A stretch of 64,000 nt of DNA. Source: Ceratothoa steindachneri (taxonomy: Eukaryota; Arthropoda; Malacostraca; Isopoda; Cymothoidae). Numbering within the stretch: position 1 is the stretch's first letter; the number at the start of each line of letters is the position of its first letter. The notes beneath the pieces are model-generated. The model saw only the letters and a program-made list of their open reading frames with translations. It made no database searches and was not told where the DNA came from. The stretch is taken from assembly GCA_963969495.1 (NCBI GenBank), contig OZ018318.1, forward strand, positions 96,749,413-96,813,412. The letters are read 5' to 3'. Position numbers and translations under genes: made by a program. Below, piece after piece: positions 11,940 through 24,496 of this stretch.

Positions 11940-12909
11940 GGGTCACCGTGAAGAGAGCACGCCATAGAATCGGGATATAGATCCCATTTCGAGGGTTAAA
12001 TAAACAAATTCGAGTGCGTTGGCCTAAATTATCAATTCTTAGAGGTACTGGGATTAAAGAAACTGATTGTAGAAAAACATAACTTTACTATATACAAAAA
12101 AAATATTAATAGCACAAGTAAATAAATGTCAATAAATAAAATGAGACCCGGGGTACCAAGCAGGAAGGGAAGGATACAATTAACTTGGCAGGTACGAGAG
12201 TCCGAGAGAGGATGCACGGTGATTGCTTCCAGAGAAAATGGGAGAGAGCAATTATCGGGGAGTCTGACGTAACGCCTAATTAACTGGAGGCTTGAATACG
12301 GCGAGTAAGCGGGGTCCTGCAAAGTTGAACTTACAAGATTCATACCTCTTTAACCTCGTTGAGAAATAAGCAAGGAGGTATTCCAGTCGTTGAACAAATT
12401 CGATAACCGAATGATAGATGCCTGTCCGTGTCTATCGTCTGTGGGCAAGAACTCTGGCCTTGGGTACAAGCAAGGCCAGGTAGGGGTGACACGTTGCGTT
12501 CGAAGCTGGAAGCCGTTGGGAAGGCGAGGGCAGGCGTACGAGACTGTACGTGTCTGCTAACCAAGACGAGGCGGTATGGTACTACTTTATCAAAGCTTTT
12601 CTTGAGCTATTTTTACTGCCACGTCGGAAGCGGGTCTCCGAGGGCCTACAAAAGGGGGACGTGATCTCATTAGACTTGGGGTAATAGTCTCGGCGGCTTC
12701 AGCTTTGGCCAATGATTCTTGGCGCCATGGGTCTGGTGCCGATCAGATGATGCGACAGCGACGAATGGAACCCAAACGGATTACGTAAACGGGCGAAAAT
12801 CTCGCAGCTCTCTTGGGGCTGCCTGGCAGTGAAGGTGTATATTCACAGGTGCCACAGGTAAACGTTGGATTCTAGGGGGTGGAAGGGGGTAAACCTTTTA
12901 TCTATAACA
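11940..12909 (-). repeat. Probable Gypsy 3' LTR
   Basis: On the minus strand a purine run (complement of 12910-12923) is followed at once by TGTTATAG, the arrangement of a polypurine tract and LTR start. The following ~970 bases are GC-richer than their surroundings and contain a TTTTTTTTGTATATAG TATA-like stretch (around 12080-12100). The far end is not certain; the GC-rich block ends near 11940. The Gypsy RNase H fragment just upstream on the same strand fits. I see no second LTR, so this cannot be proved by self-comparison. Confidence 0.45.
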
Positions 12910-12923
12910 TCTACTTTCCTCCC
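12910..12923 (-). other. Candidate polypurine tract
   Basis: The minus strand reads GGGAGGAAAGTAGA immediately before the presumed LTR start. In LTR retrotransposons this is the primer for plus-strand DNA synthesis. Confidence 0.4.
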
Positions 12924-13339
12924 AAGATGGAGCTTCCAAAGGAAATGAAATCAGAGTAATATAGGAAAATTACAAGGCTAAGTTTCCCATTGGGACACAA
13001 TTACAAAAGGGATTGTACCGGGTACTCTGCAGAAAAATTAGTCAAATAAGGGGGACTCGGGGAAATTCTCGGTATTCCGATTACCAAACACATAAAAAAT
13101 AGCATTATAAATACAATAAGAGAGACAGAATAGCTACAATAGCTGGGGTCAACATAGTCTCGTAAATAAAAGAAAGATCCCACAATATAAAAATCAGGCA
13201 CAGAGGAACAGAGTAACACATCAAAAATATATACACAATAATAAATAAAATAATAGCACATATTCTTATAAGACATTACACAAAACTACAAAAAGTTAAA
13301 ATTAATGGGAAATTATCTGGTGACAAATCCAGAGGATTT

Positions 13340-13720
13340 CTGCTCAAGCTGTCCGTCAGGCAATTTTCGGAACACTCCACCTCATGAAGCGACCATTATC
13401 TTTCTTAACGTTCATTAGGTAAGAGAAGGGTTTATGGTCAGTCTCAATAATTAATTGTTTACCTAAGATAAATACTATAAACTTGTGGATGCTCCAAAAG
13501 ATGGCAAAAGCATCTTGCTCAATTACCGCATAGTTTTTCTCGCGGGAAAGGGGTTTAGTGCTCGCAAAAACGATGGGCAATCTTTCGCCATGTTCACCAT
13601 ACTGGACGAGAACAGACCCTTATTCCATCATTACTCGCGTTGGTCTGTATGCCAAAAGAGGCTTATGTTTTGTCTCGATGTGAGCCATGATGCTAAAAAG
13701 TAGTATTATCATCCCCAAAT
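13340..13720 (-). pseudogene. Gypsy-type pol fragment, RNase H domain
   Basis: The minus frame 13356-13580 reads PIVFASTKPLSREKNYAVIE, then QDAFAIFWSIHKF and LIIETDHKPFSYL, then RFMRW. These are the conserved blocks of the RNase H domain of Gypsy/Ty3 polymerases, with the DH of TDHKP retained. Upstream sequence to about 13720 shows an LVQYGEHGERL-like lead-in after a stop. The reverse transcriptase before it and the integrase after it are not recognisable. Only about 420 bases separate it from the polypurine tract, so the integrase is deleted. A hydrophobic 91-codon frame at 13001-13276 lies in the gap and has no known motif. Confidence 0.85.
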
Positions 13721-15059
13721 TATTTCTAAACGGTTGGGAGAAGATTTTGATGAAGCAAGTTTAGGTACCATTTTGAGCTCATAACAGTGTTTCTTGGTTA
13801 AATTATTAGTGCTCCATTTCCCTTAGATGAGAAGTAGCTTCCGAAATTGATTCTGTCCGGATGCTTCATCGTAGGAAAGACACAAGGCTTGTGAAATCGT
13901 TCCACTTTTCTCCCCCTAACAAGGATTAAAATTAATTTCTTCATTTTTAAGGACACTTTTGTGCACAGCAAGAATGGGTGCACGCTTATTTTTTTGAAAA
14001 TCGTTCTTAATTAAACATTAATTTGAAAAAATATTAATACGAGTAAATATATTAAAAATATACATCATTCATTTAACTCATATTTGCCATTATTTGACCT
14101 TTTGATCAAATAGCAAAGCAAGGAAGATTGAAACTTACAAATTAAAGGAATAGGACCAGACCGCGATTTTAGATTTAGCGAAGCAATGCAGTTATCATTA
14201 TAACTTTTAAAATGCTGTCATTTCCTCCCAAATTTAATAATTCAAATAATAAATTAATTATTCTCATCACGTAAATTTTAATACTGAATGAAAAAATTTA
14301 AAAAAAATAGGAGTATATATATATATATATTAGTCTCAAAACCTCAGTCATGACTATATTTGAAGGGCGTCGAAGCTTAAAGAGAATTTTATTAGTGCGC
14401 CTGTATGGAAATCTAGTTAAGTTGCCAAGAAAGTCTTATTAAGAGTCTCATTGATCTAAAGTGTGTTATTATCTAGTTCCTTGCATCCTGCTTCCCAAAG
14501 CTAACTCTATTCATTGCGTCTTTATTTCCTAGCGGTAAAAATGTTTAGCGCCACTATTGGTAGAGCGATTGGAGGAAGTGGTGAACACGTCCCTCGAACA
14601 AGAAGAATATTTAGTTAGGAGCGCTACAATACCGTATAATTCATTTTCGTTTGAAGATTTCGGTAGGTGAAATGTTTATTTATCCCGCCGCCTAAAGATT
14701 TTGTGACTGTATATGTACCTGTGTACAAAATATCTCTAAATGTTATTAAGAGATTTCGATGAACTTTTGTAGAGGGCCCAACATAGCTACCAAAATTGAT
14801 TAGATTTCTTTGAGCTGCAGACCGAATGCAAATTTGCGTAAGTTAATGAAGTATTTCAATTAAACTCGGTGGTGAGTTGAGCTTATTCCAAGATAAATAT
14901 AAGTTATTCTGAGGTGGATACAGAACACTTATTCCCTGTATTTCCTGTACTATTATCTAAAAATTTTATTTAGAGATTTCGAAGATTAAACATAAGTAAG
15001 ACTTAGGCTAAGGGAGAGTTCATTACATATTGAGGCAGATTTACTTCCAGATACAGATT
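13721..15059. other. AT-rich spacer, nothing recognised
   Basis: No domain motif on either strand. A short (TA) run lies at 14315-14330. Confidence 0.5.
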
Positions 15060-15400
15060 CTGGATCAATTAAACTGGATCATTCTGGATAAATGATGTGT
15101 GGTTCTCGTGTGCCATGTGCGGTAAAACAAACCTAAACCACGAGAATACCGCTTTGGGTATTCAAGGTTGGAATGGGGTGCTTATGACCATTGTCACTTC
15201 CATCTGACCTACAAACATTACGACCATATGTTGTCCGAGCTATTCTATTTGATTCTCATCTGACCATATAACATTGCTCCAAAATTCACTTGTCTGTTCA
15301 ATATTTTCTTAGGCTAACATAAAATGGATCGTTATATGTTTTTTTATAAGGAAATAGATTTGCGTGGAGTGAAATAATGCATATCATTACGATGGAGCAA
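15060..15400 (-). pseudogene. Tc1-like transposase fragment
   Basis: The minus strand gives ARKSIYFLIKKHITIHFMLA, a stop, then ENIEQTSEFWSNVIWSDE and NQIE. This matches the Tc1 block ending in W-x-x-V-(L/I)-W/F-S-D-E-S-K, in which the D is the first catalytic aspartate (kept here). Weak similarity to the following VWRRPG/TVKHGGG region continues in shifted frames to about 15060. Terminal repeats were not found. Confidence 0.6.
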
Positions 15401-16008
15401 TAGACCTAAAGTTAATTTACTTACTTTATTCTCTCAAAATTCCAGATTTATTTGTAGATCTTTCATTGTAATAATTACATTATTCTTTTGCTTTTAAAGC
15501 ATGTAACGTAAAGATTGAGCATTAATCTTGCAAAAAAGCAGAGGCTTGTGCAAATTTAGATGTGATCTTATACTAGCGGTTTTCAAATTCTCTAACCAAC
15601 AGTTTCGTAGAACACTTCAACTGGCGAGGAAATTGTCGTAAAAGAAAATGTACCTAAATTAAGTTTAATTATTTGCCTTCGAATATCTTGAGGAACATCT
15701 TTCAGAGTATATCGCCTTCTATAATTTTTCTCAATGAATGATGGTGCTAATATTCGTCATTTACATCAATTTTATTTTAGGACATTCTCGAATATTAAAT
15801 CTTATCATTTTCATCGTATTTTGGATTTACTTTGTTTAATAATAATATTCTCGTACATAACAAGTGTTTGAAAATCTTGTTACCTTCTGAGTTTGTTTAT
15901 TAGCAATTTTAATTAACAAAAAAATCCTTCTTATATCTATTTTATCTGTTAAATATATGTTTACTGATATTTATTTAAGGTTTTTAACCATACCAAGGCA
16001 TAAAACTT
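15401..16008. other. AT-rich spacer, nothing recognised
   Basis: No coding motif or repeat seen. Confidence 0.5.
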
Positions 16009-16110
16009 TTCTCTCTTCTCTCTCTTTTTCCTCTCTTCTCTCTCTTTCTCTCTTTTTTTCTTTCTCTATATATTATATATAGAGAGAGAGAGAGAGAAAA
16101 GAGAGAGAGC
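16009..16110. repeat. Polypyrimidine/polypurine inverted repeat
   Basis: A CT-rich tract (about 16009-16066) runs into TATATATTATATATA and then a GA-rich tract (about 16080-16108). The two sides are complementary, so the single strand can fold into a long imperfect hairpin. The mirror-like purine strand could also form a triplex. Confidence 0.85.
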
Positions 16111-19100
16111 CATATGATTATGTGAGGTTTCATCAGTTGAGGTTAATTGTAAATTATTCTCCCATTTGACTAAACAGTTCTATAGAGAAGTTCATTTAAT
16201 ATACATAAATGCCTTTTCTGAAATGAAGGTTGAATTGCAATTAATTTGCATCACAATTAAATTATGAAAATAACGCTCACGTTTAACAAAATGAATTTAC
16301 TTGGAAAATGAGAATTGAGTGATCTTTTTCGACGCGGATTTAATACCTCCTACTCTGTACAGCAGGGAAGACTTGATGAAGAATATAATGGACGAATATG
16401 AAGTACAGTATAATAATGAGTTAAAGTTCAATATTGCCTAATGAAGTTATAGTATCGTGAATGAGAAGAAGGGACTAGGTGTGTGGAACAAGAATGTGAG
16501 TCCTTTTCCATCAATCTATCAACAGATGAATGGTTGCTAAGCTAAACTGACTTAGCTTCGTAAACTTTAGTTTCATACCAAATGTAAGAGTGTATGTGAA
16601 TGCAAATAAGAAGACTTGCCCTCCTTGATGTCACATGATACCCTGTTGTGTGTCGACGGAGAGAGACTGTATGTGTAAAAAATTGATTACTGCTGGTGAT
16701 AAAGCGAACTTTACGTGTCCTTTGGATTGTTGAACTTTTAATGCAAAGCAGGAAAAAGGGGGAGGCATCCCATATTACCACAATCTGAATGCTATACCTT
16801 TATCAAGAATTTTTTTTTCTGCAAAAGTGTGAAATGAAGATATTACAGATATTTCCCTCCGAATCAAAGGAATATTTGACAGAAACATCATTTATACACG
16901 GTTAACAAGACAGTTTTGGAAGACAACAATTGCTTTCATATGTAATAAAAACATTGCATAACATTAGATAAATGCATAAATCTAAAATACATAAGACGAA
17001 ACAAAATAGTAACAAGAGATCATTGTGGAAATTATTAAAGGAGAGCGGTAAAATTGTAGCCAAATAATTACCTGATAATAGTTAAAAATAATATGCTATT
17101 GGGTAAATTAGGAACGTAATAATCATGGTATTAACCTTCACCCACAAAATAAATAAACATACATAATATAAATAAAGATAAAATAATTGCACACTGACTA
17201 AAATACACGTGATATAAATGAATTCAAATTAAACGGCCTACTTTTATGTTGGAATTAATAACAAAATGAAATAAAAATGAACTTGAACCAAGATTTTTCC
17301 AACCTTGATCCCACCGTCTCTGCATAACTTATCCGATCATTCGGATCATAATAATTAAAACGAAAAAGCGCTGATCCAATTCAGACTTCAGTCTCAACCT
17401 GTACAACAGAATAATTTCATAAAAAAAGGAAAAAGTATTCCGTCGATATGAAATAATAATTTAAACTATCATATCTTTGAAAGCATAAAAATTGTGAAAC
17501 CTAAATATGAAAGCACATATTTACATGACTGAGGTTTGAGATATTCTAGCTTGAATGAAAGTTAAGTGGACAAAATCAACATTTCGAAAAACTTACGATA
17601 CACTTTGAAAATGAAATATGCTTTATAATTGATTTGTTAGTTAATATTTGAAAACAAAAATGAGGAGTGTAAATTGTATACATGTAGTAAATTGTAAATG
17701 GAAGAAGAAAATTCTTTGGTTGCTTGTGAGCTCCGCATTTAGTCATAAGGTGTGTATCTTTAAGTGGAAGGTTTGAAAAAGATGTTTGAGAGTTACCAGA
17801 TAACAAAGTGACATACATAATCGAATGCACGTCACCTTGAATATTGTGAAACGTCTAGTTGTTGACTGTATGTCTGACGTTAAATAGAGAATCTCTTCTG
17901 CGTAGATTCTAAGTTGATAAATTAATTCATCAAAGAATAATTGTCGAGCAACTTGTAACCTTGCGTGATGAATATTGGTCTTAGATGACACGTTGTCTGG
18001 CTTCGGCTTGAAAATTTATGTCATATGTGAGTTGTTTGGATGTGTAGTGTGTTACCTGATTACGAGCCAAAGTGAGACTAGTTAAGGTTTCACATTTTTA
18101 AGGTTGCAAATGCTATATGTTTGAGCTTTTTCAGTTGACTACTTGAGAATGCTGACAGATACTCGATGCTGCAAGTGTGATTGATTTGCGAGACACAGTT
18201 CTGTTGCAATTTAGTTGGTTCTGCATAGGTTCAGAATGAATTGATGCAAGGTTTTGATACTGAAGCACAAATAAAATTTATAGATCTTGTAAGCCGGGTA
18301 GAAAAGAGGTGGTTGAAACTTAATCTTTATTCTGGAAGATGAAAATTGTTGGCTTCACGTTACTTACAAGAAAATGACTGATTCAGCGTGGAAAGTTTGC
18401 GCGTCTTTTAGCACACCAGGAAGTTTAGTTTTTTCTTCAATTGAAAGAATATAAGATCCTCTTCGATTACAAACTCTTTGAATGTGGTCCATGGTTGTTG
18501 TGATAAGATGATATAATATTGCAATTACGTTGGTTAAAATGGAAACTATTGCAAAAGTCTAGGAATGGGGAATTTGAGGTCAACTTAGGATGCGTTGAGT
18601 AAATTTGAAAAATTTATAAAAGAAAAACCTACAAATAGCGTTTTTCAGGTCAACATTAAAGTGAGATAAGGAGTCATTGCAGCTTAGGGCATCACTATAA
18701 ATCTATTTATATCTAGTCACCCCACTTTATGCCGAGATGATCTAGTGAGCTTTTAGCACCTGATGCTGGTTCAGCAATATAAACACCAATACGAGTATAT
18801 TATCATCTTCAGTAAGTTTTCTATATCAATTTGGCAGGCAGATTAAAATCTCTCTCCTAAAATGCAAGTTGAATTAGAAGTAATTTGCTTACTAAGTATA
18901 AAGATAATATTCCCCTTTAAAAAATGAATTGAAATCATGAATTATAAGTGAGTGATTGACAATGGTTCGAGAGAGAATGAGTGAACATAGTAGAGCTAAA
19001 CTACTCCCTTGTTAAATAGAGCGTAATAAAGATATTAGGATGTAAAGTAGTATCAGTTTGTCCATCTATCCACTGAGAAATACTTATTAATGTGAACTTA

Positions 19101-19431
19101 TGAAAGTTCTAGTCTTTTCTCGGTCAAAGAAATGAATCTGAACGCAAAGGGAAAGCAGATAGTGTCTTCAGAAAAGAGCACTTGTGTATCTATCCACTCA
19201 AAAATACTTGGAAGGGAGAGGTATTGGAGGTAGATAAGATTATGTCTCTGCTCGGTCGGTGTACCATATTTTCTGTGATGTCATGTGAGATTGTATCTCT
19301 GAAAGGGAAGGATTGTGTATGCATCTTTCAATCTTAGGATGGAGTATATGTTAACGCGAAGGAGAAGAAGACTTTTCCATCCTGATGAGAAATAATGCCA
19401 AATTGAGTATCTGTAAGAGAAGGATTACTTA
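16111..19431. other. 3.3 kb AT-rich spacer, nothing firm
   Basis: No transposase or host domain recognised on either strand. Phrases such as CTATCCACT and AAATACTT recur around 19060-19220, hinting at very old tandem duplications. Small frames (16542-16781, 17576-17991, minus) look random. Confidence 0.5.
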
Positions 19432-20693
19432 CAGGGTTTGGACAAAATGATTGGAACATGTGTTAAATTCAATGAATATTTATTTAATGGGAGTTATGCT
19501 CCTTTTGCTTTCTGAACAGAGGCGATGCGTCTTGAAATTAATTTATACAGCTTCTCGACTTCATTGAGAGGAATCTTGAGTTATTCTTCTTGAAATACCT
19601 ATTCCAGCTGTTTCAGAGACGACGGTGGAGGGTAATGACTTCTAACTTGTCGCTCTAAGACGCACCACAAATGCTTAATAATTTTGAGATATGGAGATTG
19701 TGGGGGCCTCTCCATTTGTCGTAGCTCACTCCTCTGCTATTCATACCAATTCTTAACTACATGAGCAGTGTGTATTGGACATTATCATCTTGGAAAAGCA
19801 CTCACCATCAGGGATTAATGTTTGAACCATAAAATGAACTTGATCTTCCAAAATATTTAGATATTTGTCACTGTTGATCCTACCATACAAGCCAACGATT
19901 GGCCTAAGAGAATTCCAACATATAGCTGCCCAAACAATCAGTGAACCTCCTCCGTGCTTCACTGTGGAAAGAAGGCAGTCAGGATTAAAAGCCTTTCGGG
20001 GCTGCCTCCACACATAAACTCGCCCTACAGGGGGAAGAGAGAAAAGCTGGATCCGTTCGAGAATATTAATGCTTCCATTATGTATTCTGTCGACCAGCCC
20101 TTGTGATCTCTAAACCAGTTAAGCCTCTTATGAATGATATGATGAGAAAGCATGGGTTTCTTGATGGCGGCTCTTCCATGATAACCGGATTAATTGAGCT
20201 CACGGCGAACAGTTTTGGTCGAAACTGGGCTAGTGAGATAATGATTCAACTCTACAGTTACTTTAGGGGCAGTTGTCCGGGGCTTTTTTCATCACAATGC
20301 ATTTCAGCACTCGTCAGTCTCTTTCAGCGAACTTCTAAGGCCTTCCGCTATTACTACTCATGCTCTATCCTTTGCCCTACGACTTGAATTTCATTATGGT
20401 CCTTGATGTGGTAGCTCTCGAAAAACCAACGAGGTTAGCAGTTCTGGTGGCGGAAGATCCTGCAATTCGAACAATTCGCCATTTTTCGAACTCAATGTGA
20501 TCACGCTACTTAGCATCGATACCACGATCTGTAAAGAAATACAAATAATAATTAAAGTAGATAAATAAAAATATTTATCTCTAATAAAAACAAAAAACTA
20601 CAAATGAAATTTGTATGGATATTCGTAATATAATGGCTCATTGAAATATTGGTGTTAAATCTTTACTGTTCTAATTATTTTGTCCAACCCCGA
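19432..20693 (-). mobile_element. Tc1-like element with terminal inverted repeats
   Basis: The left end CAGGGTTTGGACAAAATGAT and the right end (complement of CTAATTATTTTGTCCAACCC) form imperfect inverted repeats of about 27 bp. TA dinucleotides sit just outside at 19430-19431 and 20694-20695. The length near 1.26 kb fits Tc1 transposons. It contains one degraded minus-strand transposase. Confidence 0.88.
19480..20510 (-). pseudogene. Tc1-like transposase, degraded
   Basis: Minus-strand motifs in order: KWRIVRIAGSSATRTANLVG (N-terminal helix-turn-helix, near 20440-20500), a GRP linker, TAPKVTVELNHYL (near 20260-20300), SGYHGRAAIKKPML (near 20160-20200), and the frame 19753-20013 with VKHGGGSLIVWAAICW and GRINSDKYLNIL. 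Then, in other frames, PPQSPYLKIIKHLW (the DDE region normally reading SPDLNIIEHLW, so the catalytic D is Y and the E is K), PPPSSLKQLE, and the C-terminal RRI. Several stops and shifts make it inactive. Confidence 0.9.
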
Positions 20694-21689
20694 TATGAAT
20701 GTGGAAAGAAAATAGGCAAGTACGGAGTGTATGCAATGAGTTATTAGCCTTTGCTAGTAATAAAGCAGGTTGCATCATTTTTAGGAAAGTAATTTTAATT
20801 GAAATAGGAAAAATGGGAAATATCCCCACATCCACTATATGGACGCTATCATTCATCTATAATCATATTAACTTTCTCTAGCTTTGGAATGCAGATGTTC
20901 TGCAGTGACTAAAATAAGAAAGGTCTATCTCTCTCTTTTAGCTCTGAATAAACTGGTATAGAGTGCACTCAAAAAGAATAAATATATATCGAGTTGGGGC
21001 AAAAGAAGGGGCTCGTTTTCTAGGATAATGTTATAGATAGTATTTATATTTTAGAAATGAGTAATTTATACCTTTTTCTTTAAGATAATCAAAATAGCGT
21101 TTATAATATTTTTAAGTATTCACCCTTATACCCTCTCATCTAAATATTATATCAGACATGTTATACTCCATGAGTTTTATAAAGGTTCCAATGCAAATAC
21201 AGGGGGGAAATCTATTTACAGTATTTATGATGATGATGCATAGATTGGAAGAAAATGCTGGAGGTCACTTTCCTATTTCAGAACTAGAGATTTTATGTTA
21301 AAAGACTAACCAAATAATATTCTCTAAAAGAACTTGATTTCAAAGAGTTGCAAGCTGTTAACACAGCAAATTCTGATAGAAATTCTAGGGAACTCGTAGA
21401 ATAATTTAAGGTATCAACCTTGACTTTCCTATCCCGAATAAAAAGAATTGGAATGGTTCCCGTGATGGGAAAATAGGTCACGCACATACTGTCTAAGGCA
21501 AATCTGTAAGCGCTTGTAGGTTCAGTCAGTCAATTCTGTAACGATACTTTAAGGCGACGTTTTTGTAATTCTATTTTATTGTTCATAAGTAATGGGTTGC
21601 CTTAGCATAATGCTAAAGGCCGCCGTTCTTGGACCAGTCAAGGAAGAATACTTTCTCAACAACCAAGGGAAGGACTTCATCGAAAGAAA
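20694..21689. other. AT-rich spacer, nothing recognised
   Basis: Only short frames on both strands, with no motif. Confidence 0.5.
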
Positions 21690-22545
21690 GTCATTTTAAA
21701 TGAATAGTGGCATATTGAATGAATTGTCCATTACGAAATGTAAGTCAACAATAAAAAGCAATTATGCTAATCACTATTACAAGAAATTTCGTCATTTGAA
21801 AGATACTATCGGTGAAAGGCTCAAAGATTGTGGAAGACAAGATCAAGAGCTTCGGGGTTTTGGCAGGCGGGATATGTGTTGGAGTCAGCACAATGTAGTT
21901 GGCCCTGGATGAGTACCTTTGCTGCCAGTTGTATAAGAGGTAGAAGAGGCAAATTTAGACAGTCAAAGCGAAGTTTCTGAAAAATCTGAAGATTCCTTTT
22001 GAACCAGAATGATCTATTTCTACTCAGATGAAAATAACTTCTACCAGAATCAGTTGCACAACACTCAGAACAGAAATTGGTTTGGCTATACATATGGCGA
22101 CCTTTCACGATTCATCAACACACCTTACCCCAAACTCTGATGGTCTGTGCGTGTGTCTCCAGTAAGGGTGAACTCATGGTGCTCCATATGTTTGAGCAAG
22201 GCCTTAGGCTCGATTAAGACGGCTGTTTGAAATGGCTGGATATTGTGGTCAAACTTAGGTGGAAGGGGTTTCTAAATAAAAGCCATAATTTCGGAAGGAG
22301 TCAGGATTGTTTCGGGAAAGTTTCTATGAGTTCTCTATTACGAATCCTGGCCTCCCAGATCGCCAGATTTTAATCTCATCTATGGGACTGGATTGAAATG
22401 GACATCAACCGCTTTGCCTGCAACCCTAAGGTCAGTATACTAGCCAATATAAAAGAGGTGTTCGAGGTTATTCCCAAGAACATAATGACGAGAGCATGCT
22501 CCAAGTTGCCGAGACGTATTGAATTGGGCTGTGATGGAAGATAAG
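21690..22545 (+). pseudogene. Mariner/maT-like transposase relic
   Basis: From about 22015 the plus strand reads IYFYSDENNFYQNQ (family FFSDEKNF, first catalytic aspartate), then NRNWFGYTYGDLSRF, VCVSSKGELMVLHMFEQGLR and, near 22370-22530, a WDWIEMDINRFACNPKVSIL segment with a C-terminal ACSKLPRRIEL. The middle part with the second aspartate (QQD-like) is not visible. I did not find the inverted repeats. A family of this type is common in invertebrate genomes. It is non-functional. Confidence 0.6.
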
Positions 22546-22694
22546 GGAGGGGAATTCAGTAAATTATTTCTTTCAGCTATGATTTAGTTAATCTTTAAAA
22601 AAAATTAAAATCATTTAGTTTCAGCTGCGATATTGTGGGTATTATTGTTTTATGTTTATGCAAACTGTAAAGTTTAACGCAAACACACAGAGTA

Positions 22695-22704
22695 TGTATA
22701 TATA

Positions 22705-22751
<47 letters not shown>
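22695..22751. repeat. (TA)n microsatellite
   Basis: TA array with two TTTA/TTTAT interruptions at its left side. It abuts the first copy of the GAATGCAATAAAC repeat. Confidence 0.95.
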
Positions 22752-22754
<3 letters not shown>

Positions 22755-22910
22755 TGCAATAAACTACATTGAAAGAGAAAACGGATTTTTTTTTCTTAAA
22801 GTAATATTTATTACCTTTTTCAAAAAAATCAGTGCAGGGAAGCGATTCGAACCATGGACACTGAGGCAGCGAGAACCGTTAGTACACTAGGCGGCGCAAA
22901 GAACCAAAAT
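22752..22910 (-). repeat. tRNA-like SINE-type repeat, copy 1
   Basis: A stretch starting TGAATGCAATAAAC is repeated at 23086. On the minus strand it holds GGTTCGAATCGCTTCCC (complement of about 22838-22855), which matches an RNA polymerase III B box (GGTTCGANTCC). A CCTAGTG-type sequence about 45 bases upstream could be a decayed A box. The T-arm stem pairs poorly, so this is not a functional tRNA. A tRNA-derived SINE is the best guess. Confidence 0.45.
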
Positions 22911-23043
22911 ATTGTCTGAATAGAATAGCTTTTAAGGAACACGTTTCGATGGTTCGAACGGGGACTATGAAAGAAATATAAAATTATTTGGAAATTCAAA
23001 GAACAAATGATGAATAGTCAAACGCGTGGTAAATAAACAAATG

Positions 23044-23248
23044 TATATAATATCTCTCAAAGTAGCGCGAGAGAATGATGAAGATGAATGCAATAAACCA
23101 CAATGAAAGAGAACACGAAATAATTTTTCTTACAGTAATATTTATTACCTTTACGAAAAAATCCATGCAGGGAAGCGAGTAGAACCATGGACACTGAGGC
23201 AGCGAGCACCACTTTGATGATCATAATTCTTTCGCGCTACTTTGAGAG

Positions 23249-23258
<10 letters not shown>
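23044..23258. mobile_element. 215-bp inverted-repeat (MITE-like) element with tRNA-like insert
   Basis: The left arm 23044-23081 and right arm 23221-23258 are reverse complements over 38 bp with two mismatches. Both contain CTCTCAAAGTAGCGCG. Between them lies a copy of the tRNA-like repeat found at 22752-22910, with the B-box region altered to TCTACTCGC-type sequence. The outer ends of both arms are TATATAATATC, and the right arm grades into a (TA)n array. This is either a MITE or a stem-loop duplication around a SINE. I do not know the family. Confidence 0.7.

Positions 23259-23308
<50 letters not shown>
23253..23308. repeat. (TA)n microsatellite
   Basis: TA array continuous with the right end of the inverted-repeat element. 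Confidence 0.97.
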
Positions 23309-23309
<1 letters not shown>

Positions 23310-24399
23310 CACCATAGACCTTGGCAGGCTCAAATAATATTAAATACAATAAAAATTAGCATGCGAAAAGGAAGGCAAATGAAATAATAGACCTATTTGA
23401 AATCAACTTTATGTAATGTAAGGAATAACATTCAAATTTTTTCTCATTATAATTTTCAGGTTCTAGTTTAATAAATTTAGAGCAGATCCTTGCCATCCTA
23501 ACTACCAAATAATTCCAATATTCTTAAAAAATTCATCCCAAATTGACGCAAAAATTCCACTATCATTAATGAATTTTCAGTTGCTTCTCTTTCTGTCGTT
23601 TGTGGAGATAAAGCGACAAGAAGTTGATTAGTTTGCCTTCTGGATCCTAGGGTTGCCAATCTATTATGATATATAGCATTTAGTTTGGTCGTGTTATTAG
23701 TATTCTTTTCCTCCTGAAAATAATAATGTCTATGATAAGATGGGTTTCTGAGGAAGAGCATGTCGCTGCAATATTAAATGGCAGCTAAGGTAATATAATT
23801 AATTTCATATCTTAAAATGATTTCACACTGAATTGACAGTCATAAAGTTGCACCCGTTTTCATTACAAAAACTCTGCGTTTGAAAGAAAATATTTCAAAT
23901 CGGTCTCTTCCTGCAAAGAGACATTTTCCTATCATCAATCGCCGATTTTTTATGTTTTATAATCCAGTGTAACCTTTATGCTTTTGCACAAATTGTAAAC
24001 AGAAAAGCGAAATTGGCAAGCTTTGTGTTCACCGCTGTGGGTAAGACGTTTCCTCCATCAACGTAGTTTAATTGCTGAGCTACATATTACGCAGGCAGTG
24101 GCTGTTTAGGAATGATATCACAAAAGTGAACTTATCCTGTGATGTTTGATGTGCTTATTAACCATTCTCTCCGAAGTCTTTCCTTGATAGCAATTCTCAC
24201 TCTATTGTCAAGTATTTCAAGTATTAATGTTTTGAAACATATTATGATCTAAATTGATTGTAAGCATTTAGCTGTTTCGAGTACACTGTTTAAAAAAATA
24301 TTCATAAAGAATAATGAAATAAACTAGGACTTTTGAAAAAAATGTTTTAAAACTACATTTGATGTAAGATAAACTCTCCAGGATATTATCAATACATAA
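23309..24399. other. AT-rich spacer, nothing recognised
   Basis: An 87-codon minus frame at 23498-23761 is low in motifs. No repeat or RNA gene seen. Confidence 0.5.
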
Positions 24400-24420
24400 T
24401 ATATATATACTTATATATAT

Positions 24421-24494
<74 letters not shown>
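24400..24494. repeat. (TA)n microsatellite
   Basis: TA array with small interruptions near 24409 and 24433. Confidence 0.97.

Positions 24495-24496
<2 letters not shown>

Noticed and set aside
13001..13276. Hydrophobic 91-codon minus frame as an env-like gene
   Set aside because: AT-rich sequence gives hydrophobic frames by chance; no signal peptide plus transmembrane arrangement typical of env and no conserved motif.
22838..22910. Functional tRNA gene
   Set aside because: The B box is good but the T-arm stem and acceptor stem do not pair, and the segment is repeated nearby, so a SINE-type relic is more likely.
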